The notes below the pieces were generated by a model. It worked only from the letters and a program-made list of their open reading frames with translations. It was not told the DNA's origin and made no database searches. Positions 49,041 to 59,796 of a stretch of 64,000 nucleotides of DNA are shown piece after piece. Source of the DNA: Amyelois transitella (lineage: Eukaryota; Arthropoda; Insecta; Lepidoptera; Pyralidae). The stretch is taken from NCBI RefSeq assembly GCF_032362555.1, contig NC_083505.1, forward strand, positions 9,539,501 to 9,603,500, given 5' to 3'. Each line of letters begins with the position of its first letter. The stretch's first letter is position 1. The position numbers and the translations under genes were made by a program.

Positions 49041-51670
49041 TTACCTCCTGGCGAAATGTTCGTCCATGTGCCTGCTGCCGCGCTGGATGTAATGCCTGTT
49101 AGAGTGTATGCGCGCCTCGAGCGAGTCGGGCAGCGCGTGCACCTCGCGGGCGCGGCCAGCGGCGGGGCGCGGCGAGCGCTCGGCGGCGGCGCGCTGCGCG
49201 GCCACGCGCTGGCCTCGCGATAGCTCGCGCTCGGCGCCCGCGGCCGCCATCTCCGCCAATTTCGTCGCCCGTTCTTCCGAGCTCATGCCTTTACTTCTAC
49301 CCTTTGTCTCCCTCTCATATCTACTGCCCACCCTGATACTGTGTTCCGACCTTTGGTACAGTTGACGTTTATCACAATCTGCACTATGCGCTTCACTTCT
49401 GTTTCGATTGTCTCTATGTTTGTCAGAGCTACATATTTTGCTCTTTTTATGCCTACTTTCGCAATCTGATGAGTCCTTATCACTCTTCCTTTTTTTTGAT
49501 TCTTTATAATTCTTCTGCTTCTCTTGCACAGTGCAGTTTCGATCTTGTTCTTTAGACTCCCGTTTGTCTTTTCTACTTTTATCGTCATCTGATGACTCCC
49601 CGGATAGGCTATCATCCTTCTTTCTTTTTTTCTGTTTCTTTTTCGTCTTATCATGTTTGTGTTTCTTCTTCTTAGATTTTTCTTCTTCAGATGATAAAGA
49701 ATCTGTATCAGAGCTGTCTGATGCTAACAATGTAGCCAAATTGAAACCCTTTTCACTACCCAAGGCATTGAGTTTAGCTGCAAGCTGTTTATCTAAATCC
49801 TTATCTCTTTTTGTTTTTTTCTTTGACTTATGATCTTTATTCTGCTCCTATAACATAAAAAACAATGTAAATTATTTACGTTTTCAACATTAACAACATT
49901 TGCTTTAAAAAATCGCTTTGGGAAATACTGGGAATACACCCAAAGTGTCTCTCAGAAAATTATTGAGTTAAGAGAGAAAAATAAGAACAAAAGGTAAGAC
50001 TCACTTGTTCCTTTCTCAGTAATTGAGTTAGACGCCTTCTTTGTAATGGGTTATTAAGAAGAGCAGCACGAGCTGCTCGTTCCCTTTCTTTTACAAGTAG
50101 TAGTGGATCCTCACGGAGCTTCCTTGCCAAGTCTACTTGAGAATCTCCAGCAATAGAGAGCATGCTTGAACCAACTACTCTCCTAGCCACAGCTGGAATG
50201 ACATCTTGTTCTTGTTTTTCTACATTATTATAGTTCTTCTCAATTGATTTGCCAAGAAGGTAATCTTCCTGCTGCACTTTTTTGTCTGGCTTCTGAAATC
50301 AATGTTGAAGGTCACTGACTGATTGATAACTTTGTATAAGTACAGCCCAAACCCCTGAGTCTAAAATAGAAATTGGGCATGTAGGTTCCTTATAGGATCT
50401 AGGAGTGGAGAAATGATTTACCAAAATTGCAGGTAAAGAAGTGGGTATACTCTAGTCTATCTTCTACATACATACTTCCTTACAGTCTCCTATATTCCCT
50501 GTGGGGCAGACAGTGCCAACATTCTTGAAACAACTGAAAGTCTAGGTTCAACTGTATGGCTTAATGATGGAATTAAGATTCAAATAGTAACAAATAGTAA
50601 TAGTGCTAGCCCATCGCCTACAAGAGGAATTCCAAGTTTATAAGCCTATTGCTTAGTTGCCTTAAACAAAATCCATGGGACAGATATGGAGTGGTTCTAT
50701 TTTAAGTGTCATCATCTACATATCTGTATATTATAGATCAACTGACATATCAACGTGCAGCACTTCTGGGTTTAGTGATTTGATCAATGAAATTATACAA
50801 AACTTTTATAGAAATTGGCAGGCTTTTCAATTTGCACATTCAAATCAATTACCGATAATCAACCCAAACTCAACTCATTTGCAAACAGATGTACATCTCT
50901 TGCCTCCCTTTTGAGAAGTTAAATGGACTACAGTTATCACTAACAAAAGTTCAAAAGGAATTCACATACTTATACAGAAACAATAATCATGGATGTGACT
51001 TTAGTATTGTAGGAATTTATTTTGTGATATTGCAATGTGAGCCACATTCTCTAATCAGTTCCACCATCACCATCATAGCAGCAAAGATTATTCTTAATTT
51101 CTTTGCATGGCATTTGTTCATAGATAAAAATAAAAGAGGTGTTTGGAATGATAATATTGTAGTGTATTGTAGTTAGTAATTAATAAACATATCAACTCCC
51201 TCATACTAAAGGTCTCATTGTTAAATTTAATGAACATTTAATACTTACATCATACATCCAATGTAAACGGTTATTATTGGACCCACTTGCAGAGCTTGCA
51301 TTTTGCTTTATCATGTTATTGAGCTCAAAACGGTCTCTTTCTTCAGCATGTTCTTTTTGCAATTCTTGAATACGTTTTTTTTCTTGTGCAGCAGCTTGCT
51401 CAGCTTTCCACACTCGCTCTTGATTCTTCATAGTATTAGGATGCCATGATTTTTTAGAATTCTGAAATCATTAAATGATCATAAGCCTCATTTTTTCTAT
51501 AGATTAATTAAAAAATGTTTGCAACATCCGAAAGGGTAAATATGAAGATCTGTTATACATTATATTTAAGACCTTGTTGTACTCATATTATGCAAATAAA
51601 AGTTTGAATTTGAATTTGAATTTGAACCATAAAATAAATCGTTTAACCTTACCAAATCACCACCTCCCAT
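49041..51670 (-). CDS. CWC25: Pre-mRNA-splicing factor CWC25 homologue
   Basis: CWC25 joins the spliceosome just before the first transesterification step and helps that reaction. Four exons (51653-51670, 51249-51461, 50005-50292, 49041-49847) give 441 aa. Seen in the protein: MGGGDL then NSKKSWHPNTMKNQERVWKA, the Cir_N-type N-terminus; RLHWMYD; EDYLLGKSIEK; LARKLREDPLLLVKE; NNPLQRRRLTQLL. These are followed by a Lys/Ser/Asp-rich low-complexity region and the conserved C-terminus SLEARIHSNRHYIQRGSRHM. The length matches the human protein (about 425 aa). The first coding exon is only 18 nt, with a canonical GTAAGG donor. Convergent with LUBEL. Identification is secure. Confidence 0.95.
50475..50700 (-). 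repeat. SINE-like family A copy in a CWC25 intron
   Basis: CCTGTGGGGCAGACAGTGCC, TATGGCTTAATGATGGAATT, TGCTAGCCCATCGCC, and the head CATGGGACAGATATGGAGTG. Diverged but complete apart from the outermost 5' bases. Confidence 0.75.
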
Positions 51671-52369
51671 TGTAGTGTATTTTTATGCCGAAAGTGTATG
51701 TAAACGATTTAATATAAAAATATATCGTAATGATCTCGTTGCGCAAAAAAACAATTTATTTCAATTAAAAATGAGACCTTAAAGCCACAGATACTAATAT
51801 ATAATGTCTAACGATTTAAAACTGAGGAAACAACTGTTTGTTTACATCAATGTTTACACTTGTTTGAAAGGTTGTAACTTAGATTATTGTTTTATTATGT
51901 GAAATTTTATTGTAAGCAAACGGAATCCATACGGAATACCACTATCGTTACAACGTCATTCACTATCCATCTCTTTCTCTATTTAGATTGTGTTCTCGAT
52001 CGATGCGTTCCTTATCTGAGTTCCTCTAACCACTCAATCTTTTTAGTTTTGTTAGACCCACAAAATACAACTTTTTTTCTTCTTTGATCGCCATCCCTTA
52101 GATGACGTGACGATCTAAATTTAATTAATCAAAGGAAAAAAGTGTCACCCTTGAAAATCGTCATTTGATTTATTTTTGTTTTGTTCTAAAACCATAAAAT
52201 TATTTTTAATTATTTGAATGTATCCGTAACGGTGTTAAACAGGTACGATAAAATAGTAAATTACTCAAAAATTCGCGAGATAGCTGCATGATTAGTTTTC
52301 TTTGCCTCCATTTAATAAAAAAATGTGCGTTTTTCTTAATGTCCGATGGCAAGGCATTATGACTTTGAT

Positions 52370-52640
52370 ACATACATAGTCACGTCTAGATCCCTTGCGG
52401 GGTAGAAAGAGCGAACAGTCTTGAAAAAACTGATAGGCTATGTTCAGCTTTTTGGCTTGAGATAGAGTTAAGATCCAAATAGTGACAGGTTGCTAGTCCA
52501 TCGATTAAAGAAGAATCAAAAGTTTATAAGCCTATCCCTTAGTCACTTTTTACGACATCCATGGGAAAGAAATGGAGTAGACCTATTCTTTTTTTTATTG
52601 GTGCCAGTCAAAGTGCCGTGTGGTTACACGGCACTTTGAC
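52370..52640 (-). repeat. SINE-like family A copy ending in a perfect hairpin
   Basis: Family A blocks TCCCTTGCGGGGTAG, CAGGTTGCTAGTCCATCG and CCATGGGAAAGAAATGGAGT are present. At its 5' head the sequence 52607-52640 forms a hairpin with perfect 15-bp arms (GTCAAAGTGCCGTGT and complement) and a GGTT loop. Confidence 0.8.
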
Positions 52641-53539
52641 TTCGATATGGCAATAAAATGACTGTTAATATCGCATTCCCTGAACTATAAAAACTGATCA
52701 TACTGGTAAGAGAGATCAGTTAATATATTATAATTTATTTTTTTTTCACAAAATGGATAAGTACATATTTACATTATAAACGTAAACTTGAAAAAAAATG
52801 TTTTCGTAGTAGTCTCGAGATTTCCAGTAGATTATGATCAGTAGGTAATTCCTTCCCTTTGGTAGCAGTCGAGCCCGAATCATCACTCCGCTGCTTTCTA
52901 TATTATTTATAACCGTTGTTTAAAATGCCACTGCGACGCGCGACCAAGTTGCAGGGATAAGTTTCAAATTGAATAGCTGTTTGAGGTTAGTGAGTCTTAA
53001 CTTTGGTATGCGGGCCGTGCCCACAAAATAATATTTCTACATGACCGAAGCCAGAATCTTGGGATACATACTTTTTTTTAGGTGATGGGTTCAAATGCGC
53101 ATTGTCGCAGCAGTTATTTATGCGCCCATTATGCCGTTTTCGGGAACGCCAGTATAGACAACCACACATATTTCATAAACCAAAACGAGTATGTAATTTT
53201 TTTTTTATAATTAATATTTATTTATTATTATTATTATTTGTATCTCCTCTTAGATTTCACGGGTATATACACCCCGGATTTTTGAGAGGCTTGCGTGGGG
53301 ATATAAATCTATTATTGTATTAATTAAAATGTATTCATTATTTTATACATTTATTTTATAAAAATAATTTAATAAATAATATAAAAAATATACCTATTTT
53401 TTTTTTATTAATATTGCTCGTATAATAGATCGATTTTAGTATGCCCGTTAGAGCGGTTTTGAGAACGCGAGTACAAATTAATATTATACGAAAAAAGCAG
53501 TTCTCTGTATGTTTGTCCGTGATTCTCTCGACTTTGATG

Positions 53540-53665
53540 CGAACGCCTAAAAAAGAATCCCCAGTTTGTAAGCCTATCCCTTAGTCGCCTTTTACAACAT
53601 CCTTGGTAAAGGGATGGAGTGGTCCAATTCTTTTTTGAATTGGTGTCGGGAACTACAAGACATCC
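53540..53665 (-). repeat. SINE-like family A 5' head fragment
   Basis: TAAGCCTATCCCTTAGTCGC, CATCCTTGGTAAAGGGATGG and GGTGTCGGGAACTACAAGAC; only the 5' half of the family is present. Confidence 0.7.
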
Positions 53666-53734
53666 ATACCATAGATCCCGGCCAATGAATATTATCAAAG
53701 TTACTTACGTACCTACTCTACATTAGTTTGAATA

Positions 53735-53830
53735 GTAACGATGAGGAAACCTACATATTCAGGCGACTGGATGTGTAACCATGATCGATTCAATACGGCT
53801 CCCCTGCAAAGGTTGCGAACGCAATCATAG
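53735..53830 (+). repeat. tRNA-derived SINE family B fragment
   Basis: GAGGAAACCTACATATTCAG, GTGTAACCATGATCGATTCA and CAAAGGTTGCG match the centre of the 14455 copy. Confidence 0.65.
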
Positions 53831-54302
53831 AAGCGGTACCTAACAAAGTGTAGATTCTGTTTCGAGAGTTAGGTAGGTATTGCTAAAAATGTGTTACCTA
53901 TTGTGTAATACCTAATTCGATAAAATTACATATCAAAATTGTGAATCAAATCACTGTAGTAGGTAAGTTGGTAGGTCAAATGTAGACTTTAAAAAAAAAT
54001 CGATCATTCATTGTATCATTTAATAGGAAAAAAATACATTATTGTAGATGAATATAAAAGTTATATTAACACGGCACAAATGCACTTATACGAAGTCTTT
54101 TAATTCTTATTTTTTAGACAGGTATGTATCATAATAGTACTTATATTTCTACACGCAATCGTCTTTAATCAAAAAAGAAAACAGAAATAAAATTACGCTA
54201 CACTACTGAGGCTACAATTCTTGCACATCATCAACAGTTCATAAAGCACAAAGCACTTCATTTAAATACTTAATATTATTATAACATAAGTCTTAAAACT
54301 AA

Positions 54303-55382
54303 CTAGGAAGCATCAACCACAGCAGGTGCAAATTGAATAACAGAAGTGTGTCGTACTACCGGCACAGGGGCCGGTTCCGGCTGAGGAATAAATTTACGCT
54401 TCCGTGGTGGTAACGTTGAATGTACTGTGGTATACTGTAAAGGAGTTACTTGACTTGGTAAAGGTACATGTGATAAAGATGACGAAGGAGCGACAGGCAC
54501 AACCTGCGTACTCTGGCATTGCGGTGATGGAGGAGAACTAGGCGGGGTTGGTGGCAATTGTTGAAGAGCAGCTTCAACTAAATCGCACATGACGTTACCA
54601 TTTACTACTAGTGGTACTGAAGACTGCAAAGTTTGTGTGCGTGGAGTTTCAGCACCGTGCTCTTTGTATATATGTGCCTCCATTTGCTTTTTAGTGTTAA
54701 ATGTACCATCGCATACAGTACAACGATAACAACGCTCACCATAATGTTGAAAACGATGTAATTTTAAAACATGGTTATAACCGAAATCTCGAAGACAAAT
54801 ATCACAAGTGTAAGGCCGTTCACCTGTGTGGGTACGCGAGTGCACTTTTAATTGCTTTGAGCAGGTAAATCCTTTGCCACATCCAGGAGCAGGACAGCGA
54901 TAAGGTTTCTCTCCAGTGTGTGTTCGCAGATGAATAACCAGTTGACCAGACTGTATAAATGTTTTATCACAATGTGGGCAAGCATGTGGCCGCTCACCAG
55001 TATGGATTCGAGCATGACGGTGAAGCTTTCCCGAATGCTCGAAGGCTGCATCGCATACATTGCAGCGGTAAGGCCTCTCTTTAGTATGAATACGGCGGTG
55101 AACTTGAAGATTTTCTTTGACACTAAACATTTTGTGACAGTACTCACACTCGAACGGTCGTTCACCAGTGTGTGTTCGATAATGGCGAACTAGTCTTGCA
55201 GGCACAGCAAAGGTCTTGTGACAAACATCACAACGATGAGCATCAGCAGAAACTCGATGAGATCGCGCGTGAGCTGTCAGTGCACTTCGGGTGGAGAGCG
55301 TCAAGCCACACTCACCGCATTGATGAACACGTTCTTCTTCACCTGCAGGATGATACGAGGTAAATGTAGAAACAGGCTCCAT
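54303..55382 (-). CDS. Kr-h1: Krueppel homolog 1 (Kr-h1), juvenile hormone response factor
   Basis: Kr-h1 is induced by juvenile hormone through Met/SRC and represses metamorphic genes such as Br-C and E93. A single coding exon gives 359 aa. Eight C2H2 zinc fingers span about residues 22-243. Fingers 3-7 keep the diagnostic Kr-h1 sequence: FECEYCHKMFSVKENLQVHR, FEHSGKLHRHARIHTGERPH, FIQSGQLVIHLRTHTGEKPY, CGKGFTCSKQLKVHSRTHTG, FGYNHVLKLHRFQHYG. Linkers are TGE(R/K)P(Y/F/H). The tail is Pro/Ser-rich (QQLPPTPPSSPPSP), then PPRKRKFI and a short conserved end (SVIQFAP). The ATG at 55382 is the natural start of this exon; isoforms with upstream first exons are known in insects and could add residues. 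Juvenile hormone response elements lie upstream. Confidence 0.96.
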   Translation of the reverse strand: MEPVSTFTSYHPAGEEERVHQCGECGLTLSTRSALTAHARSHRVSADAHRCDVCHKTFAVPARLVRHYRTHTGERPFECEYCHKMFSVKENLQVHRRIHTKERPYRCNVCDAAFEHSGKLHRHARIHTGERPHACPHCDKTFIQSGQLVIHLRTHTGEKPYRCPAPGCGKGFTCSKQLKVHSRTHTGERPYTCDICLRDFGYNHVLKLHRFQHYGERCYRCTVCDGTFNTKKQMEAHIYKEHGAETPRTQTLQSSVPLVVNGNVMCDLVEAALQQLPPTPPSSPPSPQCQSTQVVPVAPSSSLSHVPLPSQVTPLQYTTVHSTLPPRKRKFIPQPEPAPVPVVRHTSVIQFAPAVVDAS

Positions 55383-55414
55383 TATTAAAATTATTAATAG
55401 TTATATATGATATA

Positions 55415-55421
55415 ACACTGA
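55415..55421 (-). promoter_or_regulatory. Initiator-like site upstream of Kr-h1
   Basis: TCAGTGT on the minus strand, 37 nt before the ATG, matches the arthropod initiator TCAGT. If used, the leader would be very short; the main promoter may instead lie farther up. Confidence 0.3.
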
Positions 55422-55582
55422 CGGAGCGCCGCGTCGCAACGACCGTTCTCAATTATTTGTATGGCACAATACAGTGTGTATGCAGCGATCAGGAATATCA
55501 GGATGCACTACACTACGACCAAACAAAGGGGTTTGAGCGGGAAGGGGGAGCGGAATGCCGAAGAGTGAATGTCCTCTGAGCG

Positions 55583-55642
55583 CACGTGGAGGCCCATACC
55601 GCGGTTCCGACGTATCGACACCGCGGTATAGGCCTCCACGTG
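55583..55642. promoter_or_regulatory. Two juvenile hormone response element (kJHRE) cores as an inverted repeat
   Basis: CACGTGGAGGCC at 55583-55594 and GGCCTCCACGTG at 55631-55642 both match the kJHRE core described for silkworm Kr-h1 (an E-box bound by Met/SRC). They are the outer ends of a 23-bp inverted repeat (55583-55605 and 55620-55642, 22 of 23 bases pairing) with a 14-nt loop, 200-260 bp upstream of the Kr-h1 ATG. The inner part of each arm is ATACCGCGGT. Confidence 0.85.
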
Positions 55643-55909
55643 TTTTGGGCCGCCGACCCCGAAGTCCGCGCTCTAATAAGAACCCCTCTCTCCTGCCACC
55701 ACACCCAAACCTTTTAACCTAAAAGATTGTGAATATTCACATAAATATTCCGAATATTTATTTAAAAGATTTGTTACTAATAGTTGGCATCATTAAAACA
55801 ATTTAGATTTTTCTTGTTCGATCGAGCTTATTTATTTTATATAAAAACATCTTATTTTAATAAAATTATAATTTTCAACATCCAAACCTTTATTATGCGG
55901 CAATTTTTA

Positions 55910-55965
55910 TTCATTCATTCATATAATCACGTTTATAAACCTTACGGAGTAGACAGAGCCCGATT
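55910..55965 (-). repeat. SINE-like family A 3' relic
   Basis: ATAATCACGTTTATAAACCTTACGGAGTAGACAGAGCCC matches the family's last 45 bp. Confidence 0.5.
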
Positions 55966-56099
55966 TTTCATTTATTTAAAAAATTTGGCATAATAAGTAA
56001 GAATAACATTCCAAATTTGTCTATTAATACTGAGTATGAAGCAATAAAATATTTGTCTGCTTACCTATCATGTTCCGCGATGATAATGATTGATCACTT

Positions 56100-56345
56100 T
56101 CTCAAGCAATGTAGGTCTAATGGCTTTAGTGTTGGTGTAGGTTGCGCACGGTGCTTGTGATATAACAAAACAGACGCGCGCTCAACCCGCGGCGGCCCGA
56201 GGCTGAATGCGACACAACACACAACGGGTGCGGGAGCGGAGGCGGCGGGTGGCGCGGCTAGTCGGCGCGCGACGTCGTGAACTAGAGTCGAGCGACGGTG
56301 ACGACGACGATGGAATTCTTGCGAGACCAAACTATCATGTCTAAA
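56100..56345 (-). promoter_or_regulatory. GC-rich block upstream of Kr-h1, possible non-coding exon or promoter
   Basis: The composition jumps to GC-rich (GCGGAGGCGGCGGGTGGCGC, GTCGGCGCGCGACGTCG) in an AT-rich region. A 92-codon minus ORF crosses it, but without family resemblance. A 5' UTR exon of Kr-h1 is plausible; a weak donor-like AGAAA/GTGATC is at about 56095. Confidence 0.35.
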
Positions 56346-57549
56346 ACTAACTTGATACCTACGATCAAACATGGTTTTAGTCCTTTAGTACCTTCTAAAC
56401 TAGCTAGGTAACTCGATTAAATAAAAATATTCAAAATTTTTAATAGTTATGAGGTAGTAATTTACGTAAGTAGGTATCTAACAACTTACCTACTGTTACA
56501 CTTGTCATTTAGGTAACTAGGTATTATCGATAAAGTTGAATTTAGTGATAGGTATTTATTTCCGATTATTTAAATAAGTACCTACCTACCTACCTATCAA
56601 ACATTAAAATCAAATATGTAAGTTATATAAGGCAGTACCAGTCGACGCCAGATTAACTGACCCCAATATTTCAATATTTGACACTCTTTTGGTAGATACA
56701 AAATGGTTTATTTTATTTAGTTACGATATGTTTTATGGCAACTGTGGGAAAAGTTTATTACCCCTACTGAATCTTACGCAGGACAGCAACAAAATACCTA
56801 TGTAACAGAGGTTTCTAATTTCCTACCTATTAAATAAAATAAATTTCACGCACCACAGCCGGGCGCAAACAAATTGGGGGTAATCAGTGCACACAACCAA
56901 CAACGCGACACCTTTCAACACCTACGTTGTGGGAGAAAATAAGTGTTTCTGTTGGGTAAGTAGATAGGTACCTATGTAGGTGTGTAACTGTATGAAGCGC
57001 TTTGGCGTTCCAAATGGTGTTGGTGTCCTTTCATTGCACGGTTAATGCTCAATGTACCCCATCGTTATGGGGGACAGCAGCACATCAGGTTACTATCTAA
57101 AAACTTATTCTTTAACACATTCAACATTCTGAACTAGATTGAGACCCAAAAATTTCAAAATGAGAGTACCTACTTAGTTAGGTACTTTATTAGTGTCGAA
57201 AAAATCAAAATTAAAATTTCAAAACAAAATCAATGTTCTATTCAGGAAATCGTATTCGCAGGCATTTTTTCACGTCATTTTACATTTCAATAAATTAAAG
57301 TTGTACCTACACATATGTATAGTTTTATTTGTCAAAAAGTTAAAGCTAAACTACTTACCTAAGCACTTAACCTTCTTGAGGCTAGCGTCCCCTTAGGGAA
57401 CAGCACAGAACGCTCATCTCAACACCTACCTACTTGAAGCTAGGTAATTGATGTATTTAGGTACTGCCCAGGTTATAAATAGTAGGTACCTAGATAGTTT
57501 AAAGGTAGGTTCCTACATACGATAAGAACCTACCTTTGTAACAACTTTT

Positions 57550-57785
57550 TGAATAGGACCACTCCATCTCTTTCGCATGGATGTCGTAAAAGGCGACTAA
57601 GGGATAGGCTCATAAAATTGCGATCCTTTTTTTTAGGCGATAGGCTAGCAACCTCTCACTATTTAGATCTCAATTCCATCATTAAGCCGAGCAGCTGAAC
57701 GTGGCCTGGCCATTCAGTTTTTTCGGGACTATTGGCTCTGTCTACCCCGTAAGGGATATAGACGTGACTATATGTATGTATGTTG
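57550..57785 (+). repeat. SINE-like family A copy, sense orientation
   Basis: Reads in sense from GAATAGGACCACTCCATCTC, ATGTCGTAAAAGGCGACTAA, AGGCGATAGGCTAGCAACCT, CTCTGTCTACCCCGTAAGGG to ATATAGACGTGACTATATGTATGTATGT. The first about 45 bases are shared with the RTE fragment at 60161. Confidence 0.88.
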
Positions 57786-57991
57786 TTATTTGTGAAAACA
57801 TTTTGTTTATGATGTCGCATATTATTATTCTCATAACTTATTAGCGTTTTCTTACCTAGATATTACCTACTTACTCACATTGTCATATAGTGCTATCTCC
57901 GTATCATCGCGGTAATGCAGTGAGTGAGCGAACGAGCCGAGCCTGGCGGGTGGGGAGTGCGGGGAGGGGCAGCGAAACAGGGGAAACGATA

Positions 57992-58020
57992 CACGTGGAG
58001 GCCTACCACGGTTTCGACGC
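57992..58020 (+). promoter_or_regulatory. Third kJHRE core upstream of Kr-h1
   Basis: CACGTGGAGGCC at 57992-58003 repeats the core exactly and continues TACCACGGTTTCGACG, which parallels ATACCGCGGTTCCGACG beside the first element. It is 2.6 kb upstream of the ATG inside a GC-rich block (57910-58100). Confidence 0.8.
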
Positions 58021-58299
58021 GCGTGTGAACTCTCGACATTAGTACGCGTGCGTGGCTTCGGACTTCCTCCCCCGCTACACCTCGCATTTCCCGCACCGCT
58101 TCTGAATCTGTCTACACAGTTCACACTGTCTAGGCCAACCTACCATTAAATATGATAGAATGTTAGGAAGGTTGGTGTGTTCATCGCAACCGTAACCTAT
58201 AGTGACCTCAAATTTTAGTCCCTCCTTTCTGTTGGTTGATAACTAGAAATATATTGATATGTTTTTGTTTAACGTCGAGTGGGCAATAAAAGTTTAATA

Positions 58300-58475
58300 A
58301 AACTAGCTTTTGCCCACGACTTCGTTTGCATGGTCTCTTTTTTCGCCATAAAAGTGGAAAATGTTTTCCACAGCATCAACTTTATCTCTGTACCGAATTT
58401 CATCATAATCAGTTCATTAGCTTAGGTGTAACAGATAGACAGAGTTACTTTCGCATTTATAATATTAGCTAAGAG
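58300..58475. repeat. Copy of the 'GCCCACGACTTCGT' dispersed family
   Basis: Edges AACTAGCTTTTGCCCACGACTTCG and CAGAGTTACTTTCGCATTTATAATATTAGCT; middle CCGAATTTCATCATAATCAG. Similar in kind to 63825-63995. Confidence 0.55.
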
Positions 58476-58689
58476 GGATTAAACCCTGTTCTTAAAATTG
58501 TACCTGTATGAAACGAACAAATACGTATCCTAAACACTGTTACTAGTTTCATTTCAAGATAATAATATTTTTTAAGTATCCTTATAGGTACCATGTGTTT
58601 ACAAATAAATGCTCTACCTTGAATTAATACATATCTATTTATAGATGTCATGACGACAAGGGAAATCGTAGTACATAACTTATAACTGA

Positions 58690-58850
58690 TAACATTCAGG
58701 TAACTGGACGACTGGACGTGTAACAATGAGGTAAGATTTCCTTACGGAGGCCAGAGAGAGAGCCACTTCACGTAAAAACCTGACTTACCCGTACCGAGGA
58801 TCCTTTGATTAGGCCTCCCGGGGCCCTTTTAGTAATTTACACCACCAGGA
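58690..58850 (+). repeat. tRNA-derived SINE family B fragment
   Basis: ACATTCAGGTAACTGGACGA, AACCTGACTTACCCGTACCG and AGGATCCTTTGATTAGGCCT parallel the body of the 14455 copy. Confidence 0.55.
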
Positions 58851-59771
58851 ACTTACACCATGAGGATAATGACATAGCACCATGACAATAATAATGCCTG
58901 CTAAACTTTGGTGACTGTTGTATGGTACATATTGTACCTGTTTAATTATTTGTGATTCTCGATAACATACGACTCTTATAACCTTCTCAGTATATTCTCT
59001 TCATGCTTTTTTTTTTGCTTTTAAATTATTTTTTTCGTTTTAGTTATCGCTGACTAAGTAACTATTCCGCCATCTCGCATGGCGTGCCATATTGAATTCA
59101 GAATGACGTCACGTAATTTTTCGAGTTACCTACTCTTAAGGCTTTTCATTTGACACCCATATTACAGAAGTGCGTGCGTCCGTGCGTTAAATGTCATCCA
59201 AACTAAACGTGCATACAAAATTTCAGCTTGGTCAGTTGAAGATATCTATGTATGTACTTAAAAACATACAGTGGAAGTAAAATAAAAGCTTTTAAAAACA
59301 TAAATGATTAATTTTTCAGGTAATAAATAGAATCAAAAACCGATTTTGATGAAACGGCACAGAGATATAAATCTTGAGGAGTAACAGACTTTGTTGTCGA
59401 AATTCCCACAGGAACGTGAAAAACAGAAATTTAACAAGGCGATGCTAAAGAAATGACTAAGAACTCACTTCAATTGTCGCACACAGACGTATGCTGTGTT
59501 ATTCACCAAGTGTACAGAGTTACCTATAATATCTTTATTCAACATCCTCTTTTACTTTCTAAGCAATCATAGTTTCATTTTTTTTTACTTATTATATTAC
59601 TAACATAAAAATAATAAATAAACATGATAGGTATATTGTAAAGTCTACATAAGATATGTATTGTAGTCGTTTATGAGGTGGGGGCGGAGCGGAGGGGATA
59701 GGTTGCACGGGTATGAAAGGGGCAAGTGGTGAGGGGGACGCAACGTCGACACGCGCTGCACGGTCACCGAA

Positions 59772-59796
59772 CGTTCGAAACCGCAGTGGTGAGGCC
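59772..59796 (-). promoter_or_regulatory. Diverged kJHRE-like flank without the E-box
   Basis: Minus strand GGCCTCACCACTGCGGTTTC followed by GAACG resembles the flank of the third element (GCCTACCACGGTTTCGACG), but CACGTG is absent. It lies in a GC-rich island (59680-59905) that may be a promoter or enhancer. Confidence 0.4.

Larger units (their letters stand above)
51671..54302. other. Intergenic region between CWC25 and Kr-h1
   Basis: No convincing gene. 51671-52360 is AT-rich and includes the CWC25 promoter. Repeats: family A at 52370-52606 and 53540-53665, tRNA-SINE piece at 53735-53830. A TATAAAA (about 52686) lies some 30 bp before an initiator-like ATCAGT (about 52717), a possible non-coding start. 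A 60-codon minus ORF at 52987-53169 is unexplained. ATTAAA on the minus strand near 54099-54104 could be the Kr-h1 polyadenylation signal. Confidence 0.5.

Noticed and set aside
56094..56372. 92-codon minus ORF upstream of Kr-h1 as a protein-coding gene
   Set aside because: Arg/Pro/Ala-rich translation of a GC island with no recognisable domain; more likely promoter or 5' UTR sequence.
57867..58124. Two overlapping minus ORFs at about 58 kb
   Set aside because: They are GC-rich open frames crossing the third kJHRE; neither shows conserved protein features.
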